Origin: Candidatus Latescibacterota bacterium
GTDB taxonomy: Bacteria; JAAXHH01
Assembly: GCA_022821085.1 (NCBI GenBank)
Contig: JAJEEG010000006.1
Coordinates: forward strand, 1,137,330 to 1,201,329
Direction: 5' to 3'
DNA: 64,000 nt
Position numbers and translations under genes: made by a program. This document shows, piece after piece, positions 18,800-28,111 of this stretch. Each line of letters starts with the position of its first letter. Positions within the stretch are counted from its first letter, which is position 1. The notes beneath the pieces are model-generated. The model had not been told where the DNA came from. It did not search any database and saw only the letters and a program-made list of their open reading frames with translations.

Positions 18800-20152
18800 A
18801 TGCCCGAACCTCACGGCAAACCTTCCCGCCCCACGCTGCGCAAGTCTCTCGGGCTCTTCGACGGCATCACCATCCTCGTCGGCATTACCATCGGGGCCGG
18901 TATTTTCTCGGCGCCCCAGATCATCGCGGGCTTCACCGAATCCTTCACCTCGATCCTCTGGCTCTGGATCGCGGGCGGCGCTTTCATTTTCATCGGCGGG
19001 CTCGTCTACGCGGAACTGGGCAGCCGGATGCCGGACACGGGCGGCGAGTACATGTACATCAGCCGTGCTTTCGGTCCCTTTGCCGGGTTCATGTTCGGCT
19101 GGTCCCAACTGTTCATTATCCGTACGAGTCCGCTCGCCGGCCTGGCCATCGTCACGGTCAATTACTTCACCTATTTCGTCGAACATACGCATACCGAACG
19201 GATTGCCGTCGCCCTGTTCATCATTCTGATTCTTGCCATCCTGAACTACGTCGGCGTACACCGGGCCGGGTTCTACCAGCGTCTGACCACGGTGCTCAAG
19301 GTCGCCGGCCTGATGCTCCTCGTAGTGCTTGGATTCACCCTGGATTACGGGGGAGACAACCTGCTGGGAACCTCCGCGGCGCCGACCGGAACGCTTGGAC
19401 CGATTGGCAATGTCATCGCCGCCGCCTTCATGGTGGTCTTCGCCTATATGGGATTCGAACGGGTGGGCTATGCGGCGGGCGAGATGAGGGACCCCCGGCG
19501 CACCATACCGCTGACCATGTTCGTGGGGATCACCGCCATCGTCCTGATCTATGTCCTCGCGAATCTCCTTTATCACCAGACGCTCGGCATGGAAGGCGTC
19601 CGGACGAGCCGCATCGTGGCCTCGGACACGGCCGTCCTGCTGCTGGGTCCCCTCGGCGCGGGTTTCATCGCGATCACCGTAATGATCTCCACGACCGGCA
19701 GCATGAACGGCACTTTCATGACCGCCACCCGCGTCTATTATGCCATGGCGCGGGATGGACTCTTCTTCAAGTGGCTGGACTACATCCATCCCGTGTACCG
19801 CACGCCTTCGCGGGCCATCATCGCCCACGCCGTGTGGGGAACGGTCATTCTGCTGTTCCGGGGGACTTTCGAGACCATCATGGCGGGGATGGTGTTTGCG
19901 GTACTCATCTTCTTCGGGGCCAACACGCTGGCCCTTTTCAGGCTTCGCCGGATGGGCGTCGGCGCCGACGGCGGATACCGGGTGCCGCTCTATCCCTGGA
20001 CGCCGGCCCTCTTCCTTGCGGGCATCGTCGTCCTCGTGGTTCTGCGGGCCACCTTCGAATGGTACAACTCGCTCATCGATCTCGCCTTTATCGTCACGGG
20101 CCTGCCGTTCTGGTTGATCTGGCGGAAGACGAAGGGCAAGAGGAGTGGTTAG
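18800..20152 (+). CDS. APC superfamily amino acid permease
   Basis: 450-residue integral inner-membrane transporter, about 12 hydrophobic segments. The N-terminal GITIGAGIFSAPQIIAG matches the substrate-binding loop of TM1 in the amino acid-polyamine-organocation superfamily, and the C-terminal layout fits the APA/LAT group. It stands alone between divergent and distant neighbours. Substrate is not evident; amino acid uptake or exchange is the likely role. Its stop codon lies within the first unit of a 13-bp tandem repeat. Confidence 0.88.
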   Translation: MPEPHGKPSRPTLRKSLGLFDGITILVGITIGAGIFSAPQIIAGFTESFTSILWLWIAGGAFIFIGGLVYAELGSRMPDTGGEYMYISRAFGPFAGFMFGWSQLFIIRTSPLAGLAIVTVNYFTYFVEHTHTERIAVALFIILILAILNYVGVHRAGFYQRLTTVLKVAGLMLLVVLGFTLDYGGDNLLGTSAAPTGTLGPIGNVIAAAFMVVFAYMGFERVGYAAGEMRDPRRTIPLTMFVGITAIVLIYVLANLLYHQTLGMEGVRTSRIVASDTAVLLLGPLGAGFIAITVMISTTGSMNGTFMTATRVYYAMARDGLFFKWLDYIHPVYRTPSRAIIAHAVWGTVILLFRGTFETIMAGMVFAVLIFFGANTLALFRLRRMGVGADGGYRVPLYPWTPALFLAGIVVLVVLRATFEWYNSLIDLAFIVTGLPFWLIWRKTKGKRSG

Positions 20153-20211
20153 GTCCGGCGGTCAGGTCCGGTGGTCAGGTCCGGCGGTCAGGTCCGGCGG
20201 TCAGGTCCGGC
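20147..20211. repeat. 13-bp tandem repeat, five copies, over the permease stop codon
   Basis: Five near-identical 13-base units (consensus ggtcaggtccggc) run from 20147 to 20211. The first unit contains the permease TAG stop. No hairpin with a T-tract is formed. Confidence 0.9.
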
Positions 20212-20314
20212 GGCCGAATTGCCCATTGAAGTCCGTACCTCCCATAGCATGTTTCATCGTGTGTTATTCGTCCAAAATCGTCGCAAACGCGGCCGGTCAG
20301 TGGTCAGTTTTCCC

Positions 20315-20343
20315 TTTACGGAATCGCTTGTGCAGTGTATATT
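20315..20343 (+). promoter_or_regulatory. Candidate promoter for moaA
   Basis: TTTACG (20315-20320), 17-base spacer and TATATT (20338-20343) lie about 70 bases upstream of the moaA start; four and five of six consensus matches. A palindrome follows at the expected start site. Confidence 0.4.
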
Positions 20344-20353
20344 TAACCGTTCC

Positions 20354-20368
20354 ATATCAGACTGATAT
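20354..20368 (+). promoter_or_regulatory. Palindrome at the moaA transcription start region
   Basis: ATATCAG-A-CTGATAT is a perfect inverted repeat (seven-base arms, one-base centre) 42 bases before moaA and about 10 bases after the candidate -10 box. Placement suits a repressor operator; the binding protein is unknown. Confidence 0.45.
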
Positions 20369-20410
20369 TCGAGTGAAAACAAGCCGGGCCTGCCAGGCCG
20401 GAGATCCTTC

Positions 20411-21403
20411 ATGAGCTACCAATTGACAGACAGTTTCGGCCGAACGATCAACAACCTGCGGGTCTCCGTAACGGATCAGTGCAATTTCCGCTGTATCTAT
20501 TGCATGCCGGAAGAGGGGATGATCTTCCAGCCGCGGGAAGAGATTCTGACCTTCGAGGAAATCGCCCGTTTCGTCGGGATCGTCACCGGACTGGGCATCT
20601 CCAAGCTGCGGTTGACCGGCGGAGAGCCGACCGTCCGGAAGGACCTGCCGGTCCTGGTGCGCATGCTCGCCGATATACCCGGCGTCCGGGACATGGCCAT
20701 GACGACCAACGGCTTCCTGCTCAAGAAGATGTCCCGCGACCTGTACGAGGCGGGATTGCCCCGGATCAACGTCAGCCTGGATACGCTGGACCAGGAGAAG
20801 TTCAAGGAGATGACCCGCCGCGACGTCCTCCACAAGGTGCTCGACGGGCTGGAAGAAGCGACCCGGCATTTCCAGCTGCCGATCAAGATCAACGTGGTCG
20901 CCATGAAGGGATATACCGAGGATGAACTGCTGGATTTCGCGAAACTGGCGCGGACGGGTCCCTACCAGGTGCGCTTCATCGAGTTCATGCCCCTGGACGC
21001 GGACCGTTCCTGGACCCGGGACCAGGTGCTGGACGGCGCCGAGATCATCGAACGGATCGGTGAGCAGTGGCCCCTGGACGCCGTGAAGCGGCCCAACCAG
21101 CGGGAACCGGCCGACCTGTTCCGGTTCCGGGACGGCCAGGGCGAGATCGGCCTGATCGCGTCCGTCAGCGAACCCTTCTGCGGCAGCTGCAACCGGATCC
21201 GCATCACGGCGGACGGCAAGCTCAGGACCTGCCTGTTCTCCATCAATGAAACCGATATCAAGGCACTGCTGCGGGGCGGCGCCTCGGACGCGGAGATCGC
21301 CGAGACGGTCATCGAGGCCGTGCGGCACAAGGAACCGGGGCATCATATCAACGAACCGGATTTCGTCCAGCCGGAACGGACCATGTCCTCCATCGGCGGA
21401 TAG
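20411..21403 (+). CDS. moaA: GTP 3',8-cyclase (molybdopterin biosynthesis)
   Basis: Radical SAM enzyme for the first step of molybdenum cofactor synthesis, with MoaC as partner. 330 residues: the SAM cluster motif CNFRCIYC at residues 26-33 (CxxxCxxC), LRLTGGEPTVRKDL, and the second [4Fe-4S] site CGSCNRIRITADGKLRTC. The protein ends in Gly-Gly, as MoaA does. It is followed 12 bases later by a MoeB-type gene, so the pair forms a molybdopterin unit; moaC, moaD and moaE are not in the window. Confidence 0.96.
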   Translation: MSYQLTDSFGRTINNLRVSVTDQCNFRCIYCMPEEGMIFQPREEILTFEEIARFVGIVTGLGISKLRLTGGEPTVRKDLPVLVRMLADIPGVRDMAMTTNGFLLKKMSRDLYEAGLPRINVSLDTLDQEKFKEMTRRDVLHKVLDGLEEATRHFQLPIKINVVAMKGYTEDELLDFAKLARTGPYQVRFIEFMPLDADRSWTRDQVLDGAEIIERIGEQWPLDAVKRPNQREPADLFRFRDGQGEIGLIASVSEPFCGSCNRIRITADGKLRTCLFSINETDIKALLRGGASDAEIAETVIEAVRHKEPGHHINEPDFVQPERTMSSIGG

Positions 21404-21415
21404 CGGGAGATCATC

Positions 21416-22597
21416 ATGAGTCAGCGGTTGTCATCTCAGGAGCTTCTCGCCCAGGTCAAGGGCGAAGTCAAAGAGATGTCCATGGAAGAACTCAAGGATA
21501 AGCTGGACCGGAATGACGACCTGGTGCTGATCGACGTGCGCGAGCAGGACGAGGTGGACCAGGGGATCATCGTCGGGGCGACCCATATTCCGAGGGGCTT
21601 TCTGGAACTCAGGATCGAGAACGCCGAAAGCGACCGGGACCGGGAGATCGTGCTCTACTGCGCGGGCGGCAACCGCTCGGCGCTGGCGGCCCAATCCCTG
21701 GAGGCGATGGGATATACCAACGTCATCTCCATGCGGGAAGGATATACGGGATGGAGCGCCGCCGGCTTTCCTACGGTTCAGGAGCGCGCCTTGAGCAAGG
21801 AAGAGCGTCTCCGGTATTCCCGGCACCTGATCGTGCCCGAGATCGGGGAAAAGGGCCAGGTAAAGATCCTCGAATCGAAGGTGCTGCTGGTGGGCACGGG
21901 CGGATTGGGATCCCCGTCGGCCTACTACCTGGCGGCCGCCGGCGTCGGCACCATCGGGCTCATCGACTTCGACGTGGTGGACGTGACGAACCTGCAGCGG
22001 CAGATCATCCACGGCACGTCCGACATCGGCCGTCCCAAGGTGGTTTCCGCCCAGGAAACGATCAACGACCTGAACCCCGATTGCAACGTGATCGTCCATG
22101 AAACCCGCCTCATGGCCGACAACATCATGGACATCATCAAGGACTACGACATCATCGTCGACGGCTGCGACAATTTCCCGACGCGGTACCTGGTGAATGA
22201 CGCCTGCGTGCTGGCCGGCAAGCCGAACGTCCACGGAAGCATCTACCAGTTCGACGGCTACGCCACGGTGTTTCATCCGGACAAGGGACCCTGTTACCGC
22301 TGCCTCTATCCCGAACCGCCGCCGCCAGGCGCCGTACCCAGCTGCGACGAAGCGGGCGTACTCGGCGTCCTTCCCGGGACGGTGGGGCTCATCCAGGCCA
22401 CCGAGGCCCTCAAGCTCATACTAGACGAGGGCGATTCGCTCATCGGCCGGATCCTGATGTACGACGCGCTGGACATGACCTTCCAGACCTTCAACGTCCA
22501 GAAGGATCCTTCCTGTCCGCTGTGCGGCGAAAATCCCACGGTAACCGAGTTAATCGACTACGAAGCCTTCTGCGGCTTCGCGCCGGCCGCCGGTTGA
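21416..22597 (+). CDS. moeB: Rhodanese-MoeB/ThiF fusion (sulfur-carrier adenylyltransferase)
   Basis: 393-residue fusion that adenylates the C-terminus of a ubiquitin-like sulfur carrier (MoaD or ThiS) and could also supply sulfur. Residues about 20-120 are a rhodanese domain with the active loop CAGGNRS (Cys82). From about 130 comes the E1-like domain with VGTGGLGSPSAYYLA and two zinc-binding Cys pairs (CYRC, CPLC). In eukaryotic MOCS3 and mycobacterial MoeZ the rhodanese domain is C-terminal, so the order here is reversed. It lies 12 bases after moaA. Whether it serves molybdopterin, thiamine or both is inference. Confidence 0.9.
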   Translation: MSQRLSSQELLAQVKGEVKEMSMEELKDKLDRNDDLVLIDVREQDEVDQGIIVGATHIPRGFLELRIENAESDRDREIVLYCAGGNRSALAAQSLEAMGYTNVISMREGYTGWSAAGFPTVQERALSKEERLRYSRHLIVPEIGEKGQVKILESKVLLVGTGGLGSPSAYYLAAAGVGTIGLIDFDVVDVTNLQRQIIHGTSDIGRPKVVSAQETINDLNPDCNVIVHETRLMADNIMDIIKDYDIIVDGCDNFPTRYLVNDACVLAGKPNVHGSIYQFDGYATVFHPDKGPCYRCLYPEPPPPGAVPSCDEAGVLGVLPGTVGLIQATEALKLILDEGDSLIGRILMYDALDMTFQTFNVQKDPSCPLCGENPTVTELIDYEAFCGFAPAAG

Positions 22598-22753
22598 CGG
22601 CAGTCCCGGGCGTTGCCTCCCCGCCGTACGAAGACCGGGTCCCGCATTGGGGGAATACTCCCGGACGATCGCGCGGCCACGGGATATTCATGTTCATTCG
22701 TGTTTGCTGGTTTTCCATTCCGTATAGCCGTTAACCCATAAGGAATCCTCACC

Positions 22754-23644
22754 ATGGCGGAAAGAATCGGTTTCATCGGCCTCGGCATCATGGGCGAGCC
22801 GATGTGTCGCAATCTCATGAAGGCGGGATATGCCTGCACCGTGAACACCCGGACGAAATCGCGGGCCGGACAGCTCCTTTCGGAAGGCGCGGCATGGAGC
22901 GACAGCCCGAAGGATACGGCCGGCAAGTCGGACGTAATCATTACCATCGTGACCGACACGCCGGATGTCGAGAAGGTTATCCTCGGCGACGACGGGATCA
23001 TCGAAGGCATAAATTCCGGCTCAGTGGTCATCGACATGAGCACCATATCCCCCTCGGCCACGCGCGACATGGCCGCGGCCCTCAAGGAGAAGGGCGCCGA
23101 CATGCTGGACGCGCCCGTCAGCGGGGGCGATACGGGGGCGATTGCCGGGACCCTGTCCATCATGGTGGGGGGCAAGCAGGAGGTCTTCGACCGGTGCCTG
23201 CCGGTCTTCGAGGCCATGGGCAAGAGCATCAACCTGATCGGCGACCACGGAGCCGGGCAGATGACCAAGCTGTGCAACCAGGTGGCGGTGAGCGTGGCCA
23301 ACCTGGCCATGGCCGAAGCGCTCCTCCTGGCCGCGAAGGCCGGCCTGGACATGGAAAAGATGCTCGCCGCGATCAGCGGGGGCGCCGCGGGATCCTGGCA
23401 ACTGTCCAACCTGGCGCCGCGCATCATCAAGCGGGATTTCGATCCGGGATTCATGGTGAAACTGCAGCAGAAGGACCTGCGCCTCGTGCTGGGCGCCGCC
23501 TCGGAACTGGGACTTGGATTGCCGGGCGCGAGCCTGGCGCATCAGTTGTTCAATGCCGTCGAGGCCGCGGGCGAGGGCGACGAGGGCACGCAGGCCCTGG
23601 TCAAATCGCTGGAACGCATGTCCGGGGTGGAAGTACGCGGATAG
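22754..23644 (+). CDS. NAD(P)-dependent beta-hydroxyacid dehydrogenase (GarR/3-HIBADH family)
   Basis: 296 residues of the 6-phosphogluconate dehydrogenase-like family. Shown by the N-terminal IGFIGLGIMGEPMCRNLMKAG, the substrate motif DAPVSGGDTGAIAGTL, and GAGQMTKLCNQ with the catalytic Lys. Likely substrates are tartronate semialdehyde (2-hydroxy-3-oxopropionate) or 3-hydroxyisobutyrate; the sequence alone does not decide. Lies 156 bases after moeB and 22 before a cytochrome c gene. Confidence 0.9.
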   Translation: MAERIGFIGLGIMGEPMCRNLMKAGYACTVNTRTKSRAGQLLSEGAAWSDSPKDTAGKSDVIITIVTDTPDVEKVILGDDGIIEGINSGSVVIDMSTISPSATRDMAAALKEKGADMLDAPVSGGDTGAIAGTLSIMVGGKQEVFDRCLPVFEAMGKSINLIGDHGAGQMTKLCNQVAVSVANLAMAEALLLAAKAGLDMEKMLAAISGGAAGSWQLSNLAPRIIKRDFDPGFMVKLQQKDLRLVLGAASELGLGLPGASLAHQLFNAVEAAGEGDEGTQALVKSLERMSGVEVRG

Positions 23645-23666
23645 TATTGTCCCCTGAAGGAGTTCG

Positions 23667-24140
23667 ATGCGTTTCAGCTTACTGGTGACCCTCTTCGGCG
23701 TCGGCGCGGTCCTGATGGCGGTCGCCGTGGTGTTCATGTACGGGACGGACGGATCAGGCGAACCAAGAACGCCGGTTGAGCACGGAAGGAGGCTCTTCCG
23801 CCTGCAGGGCTGCGCAACGTGCCATGCCATCGGCGGAGGCATCTCCCGGGGCCCCGACCTCGCCGGTCTGATTCCCCGGCTTTCCGCCCGCCTGACCGAC
23901 ACGGCATATCGGAATCATCTGGATTCGCTGCAGGTGGCCAGGCCGGATGTGTACGATTTCTTTGCGGCACGGTACGAACATGTGCTGGGCGTGCAGGGTG
24001 AGGAGCGGATCAAGGCCTGGTTCGCAGAGCATCTGCGGAATCCCCGGTTCGACCATTTCACGGGACTGATGCCTGACTACGATCATTTGACCGAGCAACA
24101 GGTGGATCGGTTGACGGCCTTCATACTCACCTTGCGGTAA
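23667..24140 (+). CDS. Small membrane-anchored or periplasmic c-type cytochrome
   Basis: 157 residues. An N-terminal hydrophobic segment (about residues 1-24) is a signal peptide or anchor, followed by one haem c site CATCH in RLFRLQGCATCHAIGGG (about residues 45-61). The distal Met is probably that in FTGLMPDYDHLTEQQ near the C-terminus, a typical class I pattern. The segment between is longer than in minimal cytochromes. It lies between a dehydrogenase and ilvD with short gaps, so it may be co-transcribed with them, but the redox partner is not evident. Confidence 0.88.
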   Translation: MRFSLLVTLFGVGAVLMAVAVVFMYGTDGSGEPRTPVEHGRRLFRLQGCATCHAIGGGISRGPDLAGLIPRLSARLTDTAYRNHLDSLQVARPDVYDFFAARYEHVLGVQGEERIKAWFAEHLRNPRFDHFTGLMPDYDHLTEQQVDRLTAFILTLR

Positions 24141-24169
24141 CACCATCCTCGCAGAACGGAGACCGAAAC

Positions 24170-25846
24170 ATGGCAGACGATGGGAAAAGACACAGCAGGA
24201 CGATCACCGACGGACCCTCGCGAGCGCCGGCGCGGGCCATGCTCAAGGCATCCGGGTTCACCGATTCGGACCTGGCCCGGCCGATCATCGGGATCGCCAA
24301 CACCTGGATCGAGATCGGTCCCTGCACCTACCACCTCCGCGACCTGGCCGAATACGTGAAGGAAGGCGTCCGGGAGGCCGGCGGCACGCCCATGGAGTTC
24401 AACACCGTCTCCATTTCCGACGGGATTACCATGGGCAGCCAGGGCATGAAGGCCTCGCTGGTCAGCCGCGAAGTGATCGCCGATTCCATCGAGCTGGTCA
24501 CGATCGGGAACATGTTCGACGGCCTGATCGCCCTGTCCGGCTGCGACAAGACGATCCCGGGTACGGTCATGGCCCTGGGCCGGGTGAACGTCCCGTCGCT
24601 CATGCTCTACGGCGGCTCGATCATGCCCGGCAGCTTCCAGCAGCACGACGTCACCATCCAGGACGTGTTCGAGGCGGTGGGTGCCCACGCCTCGGGCAGG
24701 ATGTCCGACCTGGAACTCAAGGACATGGAAGACCATGCCTGTCCCGGCGCGGGGGCCTGCGGCGGCCAGTTTACGGCCAACACCATGGCCATCGCCTTCG
24801 AAATGCTGGGGATTTCGCCCATCGGCAGCGCGAGTGTTCCCGCCACCCACCCGGACAAGCCGGAAGTGGGCCGCGAATGCGGACGGCAGGTCATGGAACT
24901 GGTGCGCAAGAACCTCTGCCCGCGGGACATCATGACCCGGGAGGCCTTTGAGAACGCCATCGCCGCCGTGCTCACCACCGGGGGATCCACCAACAGCGTG
25001 CTGCACCTGCTGGCCGTCGCCCAGGAATCGGGCGTGGACCTGCAGATCGAGGATTTCGACCGGATCAGCGAGAAGACGCCGCTGCTCGCCGACCTGAAGC
25101 CGGGCGGGCAGTTCGTCGCCAACGACCTGTTCGCCGCGGGCGGCAACCGGCTCGTGGCCAAGCGCATGCTGGAGGGCGGCATGTTGCACGAGGACGCGAT
25201 CACCGTTTCGGGCCGGACCATCGCCGAGGAAGCCGCGGAGGCGTCCGAGACGCCGGGCCAGGTGGTCGTCCGGGATCTCGAGGATCCACTCAAGCCCACC
25301 GGCGGCTACGTGATCCTGAAAGGCAACCTGGCCCCCGAAGGCTGCGTCCTGAAGGTCGCGGGCCACGAGAAGACCCACCATCGGGGTCCCGCGCGGGTAT
25401 TCGACTGCGAGGAAGACGCCATGGCGGAAGTGATGAACGGGGGGATACGGCCCAATGACGTGGTGGTCATCCGTTACGAGGGGCCGAAGGGCGGCCCGGG
25501 CATGCGGGAAATGTTGGCCGTCACCGGCGCCCTTGTCGGCCGGGGCCTCGGAGAGTCGGTGGCCCTGATGACCGACGGCCGCTTTTCCGGCGCGACTCAC
25601 GGATTCATGGTCGGGCACGTGGCGCCCGAGGCCGCGGTGCGCGGTCCAATCGCCGCGTTGCGCGACGGCGATACCGTGGTCTTCGACGTGGCGTCCCGCC
25701 GGCTGGATGTGGAGCTGACCGACGAGGCCATTGCCGAACGCCTTTCCGACTGGACCGAGCGGTCATCCCGTTTCGGCGACGGCGTCATGACCAAGTACGC
25801 CCGGCTCGTCTCCTCGGCGGCCCGGGGGGCGGTCACGCGGGCCTGA
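24170..25846 (+). CDS. ilvD: Dihydroxy-acid dehydratase
   Basis: Iron-sulfur enzyme of valine, leucine and isoleucine synthesis that converts 2,3-dihydroxy acids to 2-oxo acids. 558 residues, the usual length. Cluster cysteines are in SGCDKTIPG and GAGACGGQFTANTM; the C-terminus has TDGRFSGATHGFMVGHVAPEA (split here only by the motif limit) with the conserved catalytic Ser region. A CGGAG ribosome binding site precedes the ATG. No other ilv gene is in the window. Confidence 0.96.
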   Translation: MADDGKRHSRTITDGPSRAPARAMLKASGFTDSDLARPIIGIANTWIEIGPCTYHLRDLAEYVKEGVREAGGTPMEFNTVSISDGITMGSQGMKASLVSREVIADSIELVTIGNMFDGLIALSGCDKTIPGTVMALGRVNVPSLMLYGGSIMPGSFQQHDVTIQDVFEAVGAHASGRMSDLELKDMEDHACPGAGACGGQFTANTMAIAFEMLGISPIGSASVPATHPDKPEVGRECGRQVMELVRKNLCPRDIMTREAFENAIAAVLTTGGSTNSVLHLLAVAQESGVDLQIEDFDRISEKTPLLADLKPGGQFVANDLFAAGGNRLVAKRMLEGGMLHEDAITVSGRTIAEEAAEASETPGQVVVRDLEDPLKPTGGYVILKGNLAPEGCVLKVAGHEKTHHRGPARVFDCEEDAMAEVMNGGIRPNDVVVIRYEGPKGGPGMREMLAVTGALVGRGLGESVALMTDGRFSGATHGFMVGHVAPEAAVRGPIAALRDGDTVVFDVASRRLDVELTDEAIAERLSDWTERSSRFGDGVMTKYARLVSSAARGAVTRA

Positions 25847-25854
25847 CCGAATCA

Positions 25855-25881
25855 AGCGGACTAAGCGGACTAAGCTGACTA
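25855..25881. repeat. 9-bp tandem repeat over the arginase stop codon
   Basis: Three 9-base units (agcggacta, agcggacta, agctgacta) fill the gap between the convergent ilvD and arginase genes; the last one contains the arginase stop codon on the minus strand. Confidence 0.8.
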
Positions 25882-26787
25882 CAGGATCCCGCGGCCGAGC
25901 GCCGACAGCAGGAGTTCCACGCCCAGTTCGGCCGTGGCGTTTCCCATGTCCAGGATGGGATTCAGTTCGACCAGGTCCAGGGCGCGCAGCAGGCCGCTGT
26001 CGGCCACCGTTTCCATGAGCAGGTGGGCCTCCCGGTAGCTCAGTCCGCCCTTGACCGGCGTACCCACGCCCGGCGCGATGCCCGGATCGCACACGTCCAG
26101 GTCGAAGGACACGTGCACGCCCGCCGTGCCGTCCCCCGCAAGCTCCAGCGCTTTCCGGGCAACCCTTGCCATCCCAAGCTGGTCCACGTCTTTCATCGTG
26201 TAGACATGGATGCCGGACTCGAGCACCAGGTTGCGCTCGGCGGGATCGAGATTGCGCACGCCGACGAGCACGGTATTCTCCGCTTCGACGGCCGGTCCGG
26301 CGGGGCCAAAACCCGATAGTTCGGCAGGTTCGCCGCCCAGCAGCGCGGAAAGCGCCATCCCGTGGACGTTACCGCTCGCGCTGATGCCGGGCGTATTCAT
26401 GTCCCCGTGGGCGTCCACCCAAAGCAAGCCGATACGTTCGCCGTCGTCCCGGGCGCGCGTGGCCGTGGCCACCACCGAACCGGCGGCCAGACTGTGATCG
26501 CCGCCCAGGACGATGGGCACCGCGCCGCCTCTGTGCACGGCAAGCGCCGTATCGTACAGACCGCGGCAAACCTCCGCGATGTCTTCGATGTACTTCCTGG
26601 AGGAGTCGCCCGGACTGCAAAGTTCCCGGATGGGCGCGGAAAGATCGCCCCGGTCCGTCACCGTTCTCCCCAGGGCGGAAACGCGTTCGCCCACGCCGGC
26701 GATGCGCATGGCGGACGGCCCCATGTCGACGCCGCGGCGTCCCGCACCGAGGTCGAGGGGAACGCCGATGATGTGGATCGGATGCAT
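25879..26787 (-). CDS. rocF: Arginase
   Basis: Mn-dependent ureohydrolase that splits arginine into ornithine and urea. 302 residues, arginase length. Metal-ligand motifs in order: GGDHSLAAG (about residue 97), WVDAHGDMNTP (about 122-132) and SFDLDVCDPGIAPG (about 225-238). The N-terminus IGVPLDLGAGRRGVDMGPSA also matches arginases rather than agmatinases. It follows the cupin gene by three bases, so the two are co-transcribed. Confidence 0.93.
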   Translation of the reverse strand: MHPIHIIGVPLDLGAGRRGVDMGPSAMRIAGVGERVSALGRTVTDRGDLSAPIRELCSPGDSSRKYIEDIAEVCRGLYDTALAVHRGGAVPIVLGGDHSLAAGSVVATATRARDDGERIGLLWVDAHGDMNTPGISASGNVHGMALSALLGGEPAELSGFGPAGPAVEAENTVLVGVRNLDPAERNLVLESGIHVYTMKDVDQLGMARVARKALELAGDGTAGVHVSFDLDVCDPGIAPGVGTPVKGGLSYREAHLLMETVADSGLLRALDLVELNPILDMGNATAELGVELLLSALGRGIL

Positions 26788-26790
26788 TGG

Positions 26791-27219
26791 TTATTCCCGC
26801 ACGGGCAGTTCGCCCGGCGGCGCGATGCGGCAGCCGGGCAAGGTGCGGAGAAAGGCTTCGGGACCGGGCGGACAGTAGATGGCGATGATGCGCATGGGTT
26901 CCCATCCCGTATTGATCGTTTCGTGGTACATGTCGGCGGGGATGTGGCACATCATGCCGGGACCGACCTTGCGGCGTATCTCCTTCCCGTCTTCCTCCAC
27001 CATCTGTTCGCCTTCTCCTGAAATGTAGTAGAGGATCTCTTCCACGCCGGGATGGTTGTGCCGCTCGTGCCCCTTGCCCGGCTCGAGCACGACCAGCCCC
27101 ATGCTGAAGCGTTCGGTTTCGGTCACGCGGGGCTCGCTGAACCACTTGATGTTGCCCCAGTCGAACATCATGGTTTCCACGTCGTCCGGTTCTACGAATC
27201 GAAGGCCCGGTTCTGGCAT
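26791..27219 (-). CDS. Single-domain cupin protein
   Basis: 142-residue beta-barrel cupin. The metal site is visible as GKGHERHNHPGVEEILYYISG (His, His and Glu ligands) and, further on, MCHIPADMYHETIN with the last His. Strong GGGAGGCG site before ATG. Encoded between a PEP-hydrolase-family gene and arginase; the adjacency to arginase is three bases. The substrate is unknown; such cupins are often sugar or amino-acid isomerases, dioxygenases or sensors. Confidence 0.85.
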   Translation of the reverse strand: MPEPGLRFVEPDDVETMMFDWGNIKWFSEPRVTETERFSMGLVVLEPGKGHERHNHPGVEEILYYISGEGEQMVEEDGKEIRRKVGPGMMCHIPADMYHETINTGWEPMRIIAIYCPPGPEAFLRTLPGCRIAPPGELPVRE

Positions 27220-27283
27220 GGTCGCCTCCCTGAGTTAGCGCCCGGCGTGGTGCCGAAGTCAGCGCGTTCAAACCTGTATAAAC

Positions 27284-28111
27284 CTAAATAGCCAGTCCCT
27301 TGAAATGCCGTACCTGTTCCGTCAGTGCCCTTTCCGCGGGAAGGCGCTCGATACTCGACGCCCCGAAGAAGCCGACGACCCCGGAGGTGTTGTTCAGCAC
27401 ATATTCGGCGTCATCGGGTTCGGCGATCGGCCCGCCGTGGCACAACACGAGGATATCTTCCCGCACCCCGACGGCCGCGTCCCGGATGGCCTGGACTCGC
27501 GCTGCGGCCTCCTCTAGCGTCATGGCCGTCTGGGCGCCGATCGTACCGCTGGTGGTCAGGCCCATGTGGGGCACGAGCACGTCCGCGCCGGCCTCGGCCA
27601 TCTTCACCGCTTCCTCCTCGTCGAAGACGTAGGGACAGGTGAGCAGGCCGGCCTGGTGCGCCTCTGCGATCATCTCGACCTCCAGGTCGTATCCCATGTT
27701 CGTCTCTTCCAGGTTCTGGCGGAACAGGCCGTCGATCAGTCCTACAGTGGGAAAGTTCTGTACGCCGGAGAAACCCTGGTCCTTGAGCTGTCGAACGAAG
27801 ACGCTCATGATCCGGAAGGGATCCGTGCCGCAGACGCCCGCGAGCACGGGCGTATCCTCCACGATGGTCAGGACTTCCTGTCCCATTTCCACCACCACCT
27901 GGTTGGCGTCGCCGTAGGGCATCATGCCGGAGAGCGAACCGCGGCCGCCCATGCGGTACCTACCGGAGTTGTAGATGATGATGATGTCGGCGCCACCGGC
28001 CTCCGCGCATTTCGCGGAAAGCCCCGTACCGGCGCCCGTGCCGATGATCGGCTTGCCTTCGGATACCTGCGCCCGCAACCGCCGCAGGCATTCGTCATAG
28101 GGGATAGCCAT
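27284..28111 (-). CDS. PEP hydrolase family TIM-barrel protein
   Basis: 275 residues resembling the phosphoenolpyruvate hydrolase-like / TIM-barrel signal transduction family (also fused in plant Tm-1-type proteins). Begins with [20 protein letters not shown] and has [35 protein letters not shown] and [11 protein letters not shown], a pattern characteristic of that group. The catalytic reaction in bacteria is poorly established. A CGGAG ribosome binding site precedes the ATG; the cupin and arginase genes follow. Confidence 0.8.
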   Translation of the reverse strand: MAIPYDECLRRLRAQVSEGKPIIGTGAGTGLSAKCAEAGGADIIIIYNSGRYRMGGRGSLSGMMPYGDANQVVVEMGQEVLTIVEDTPVLAGVCGTDPFRIMSVFVRQLKDQGFSGVQNFPTVGLIDGLFRQNLEETNMGYDLEVEMIAEAHQAGLLTCPYVFDEEEAVKMAEAGADVLVPHMGLTTSGTIGAQTAMTLEEAAARVQAIRDAAVGVREDILVLCHGGPIAEPDDAEYVLNNTSGVVGFFGASSIERLPAERALTEQVRHFKGLAI

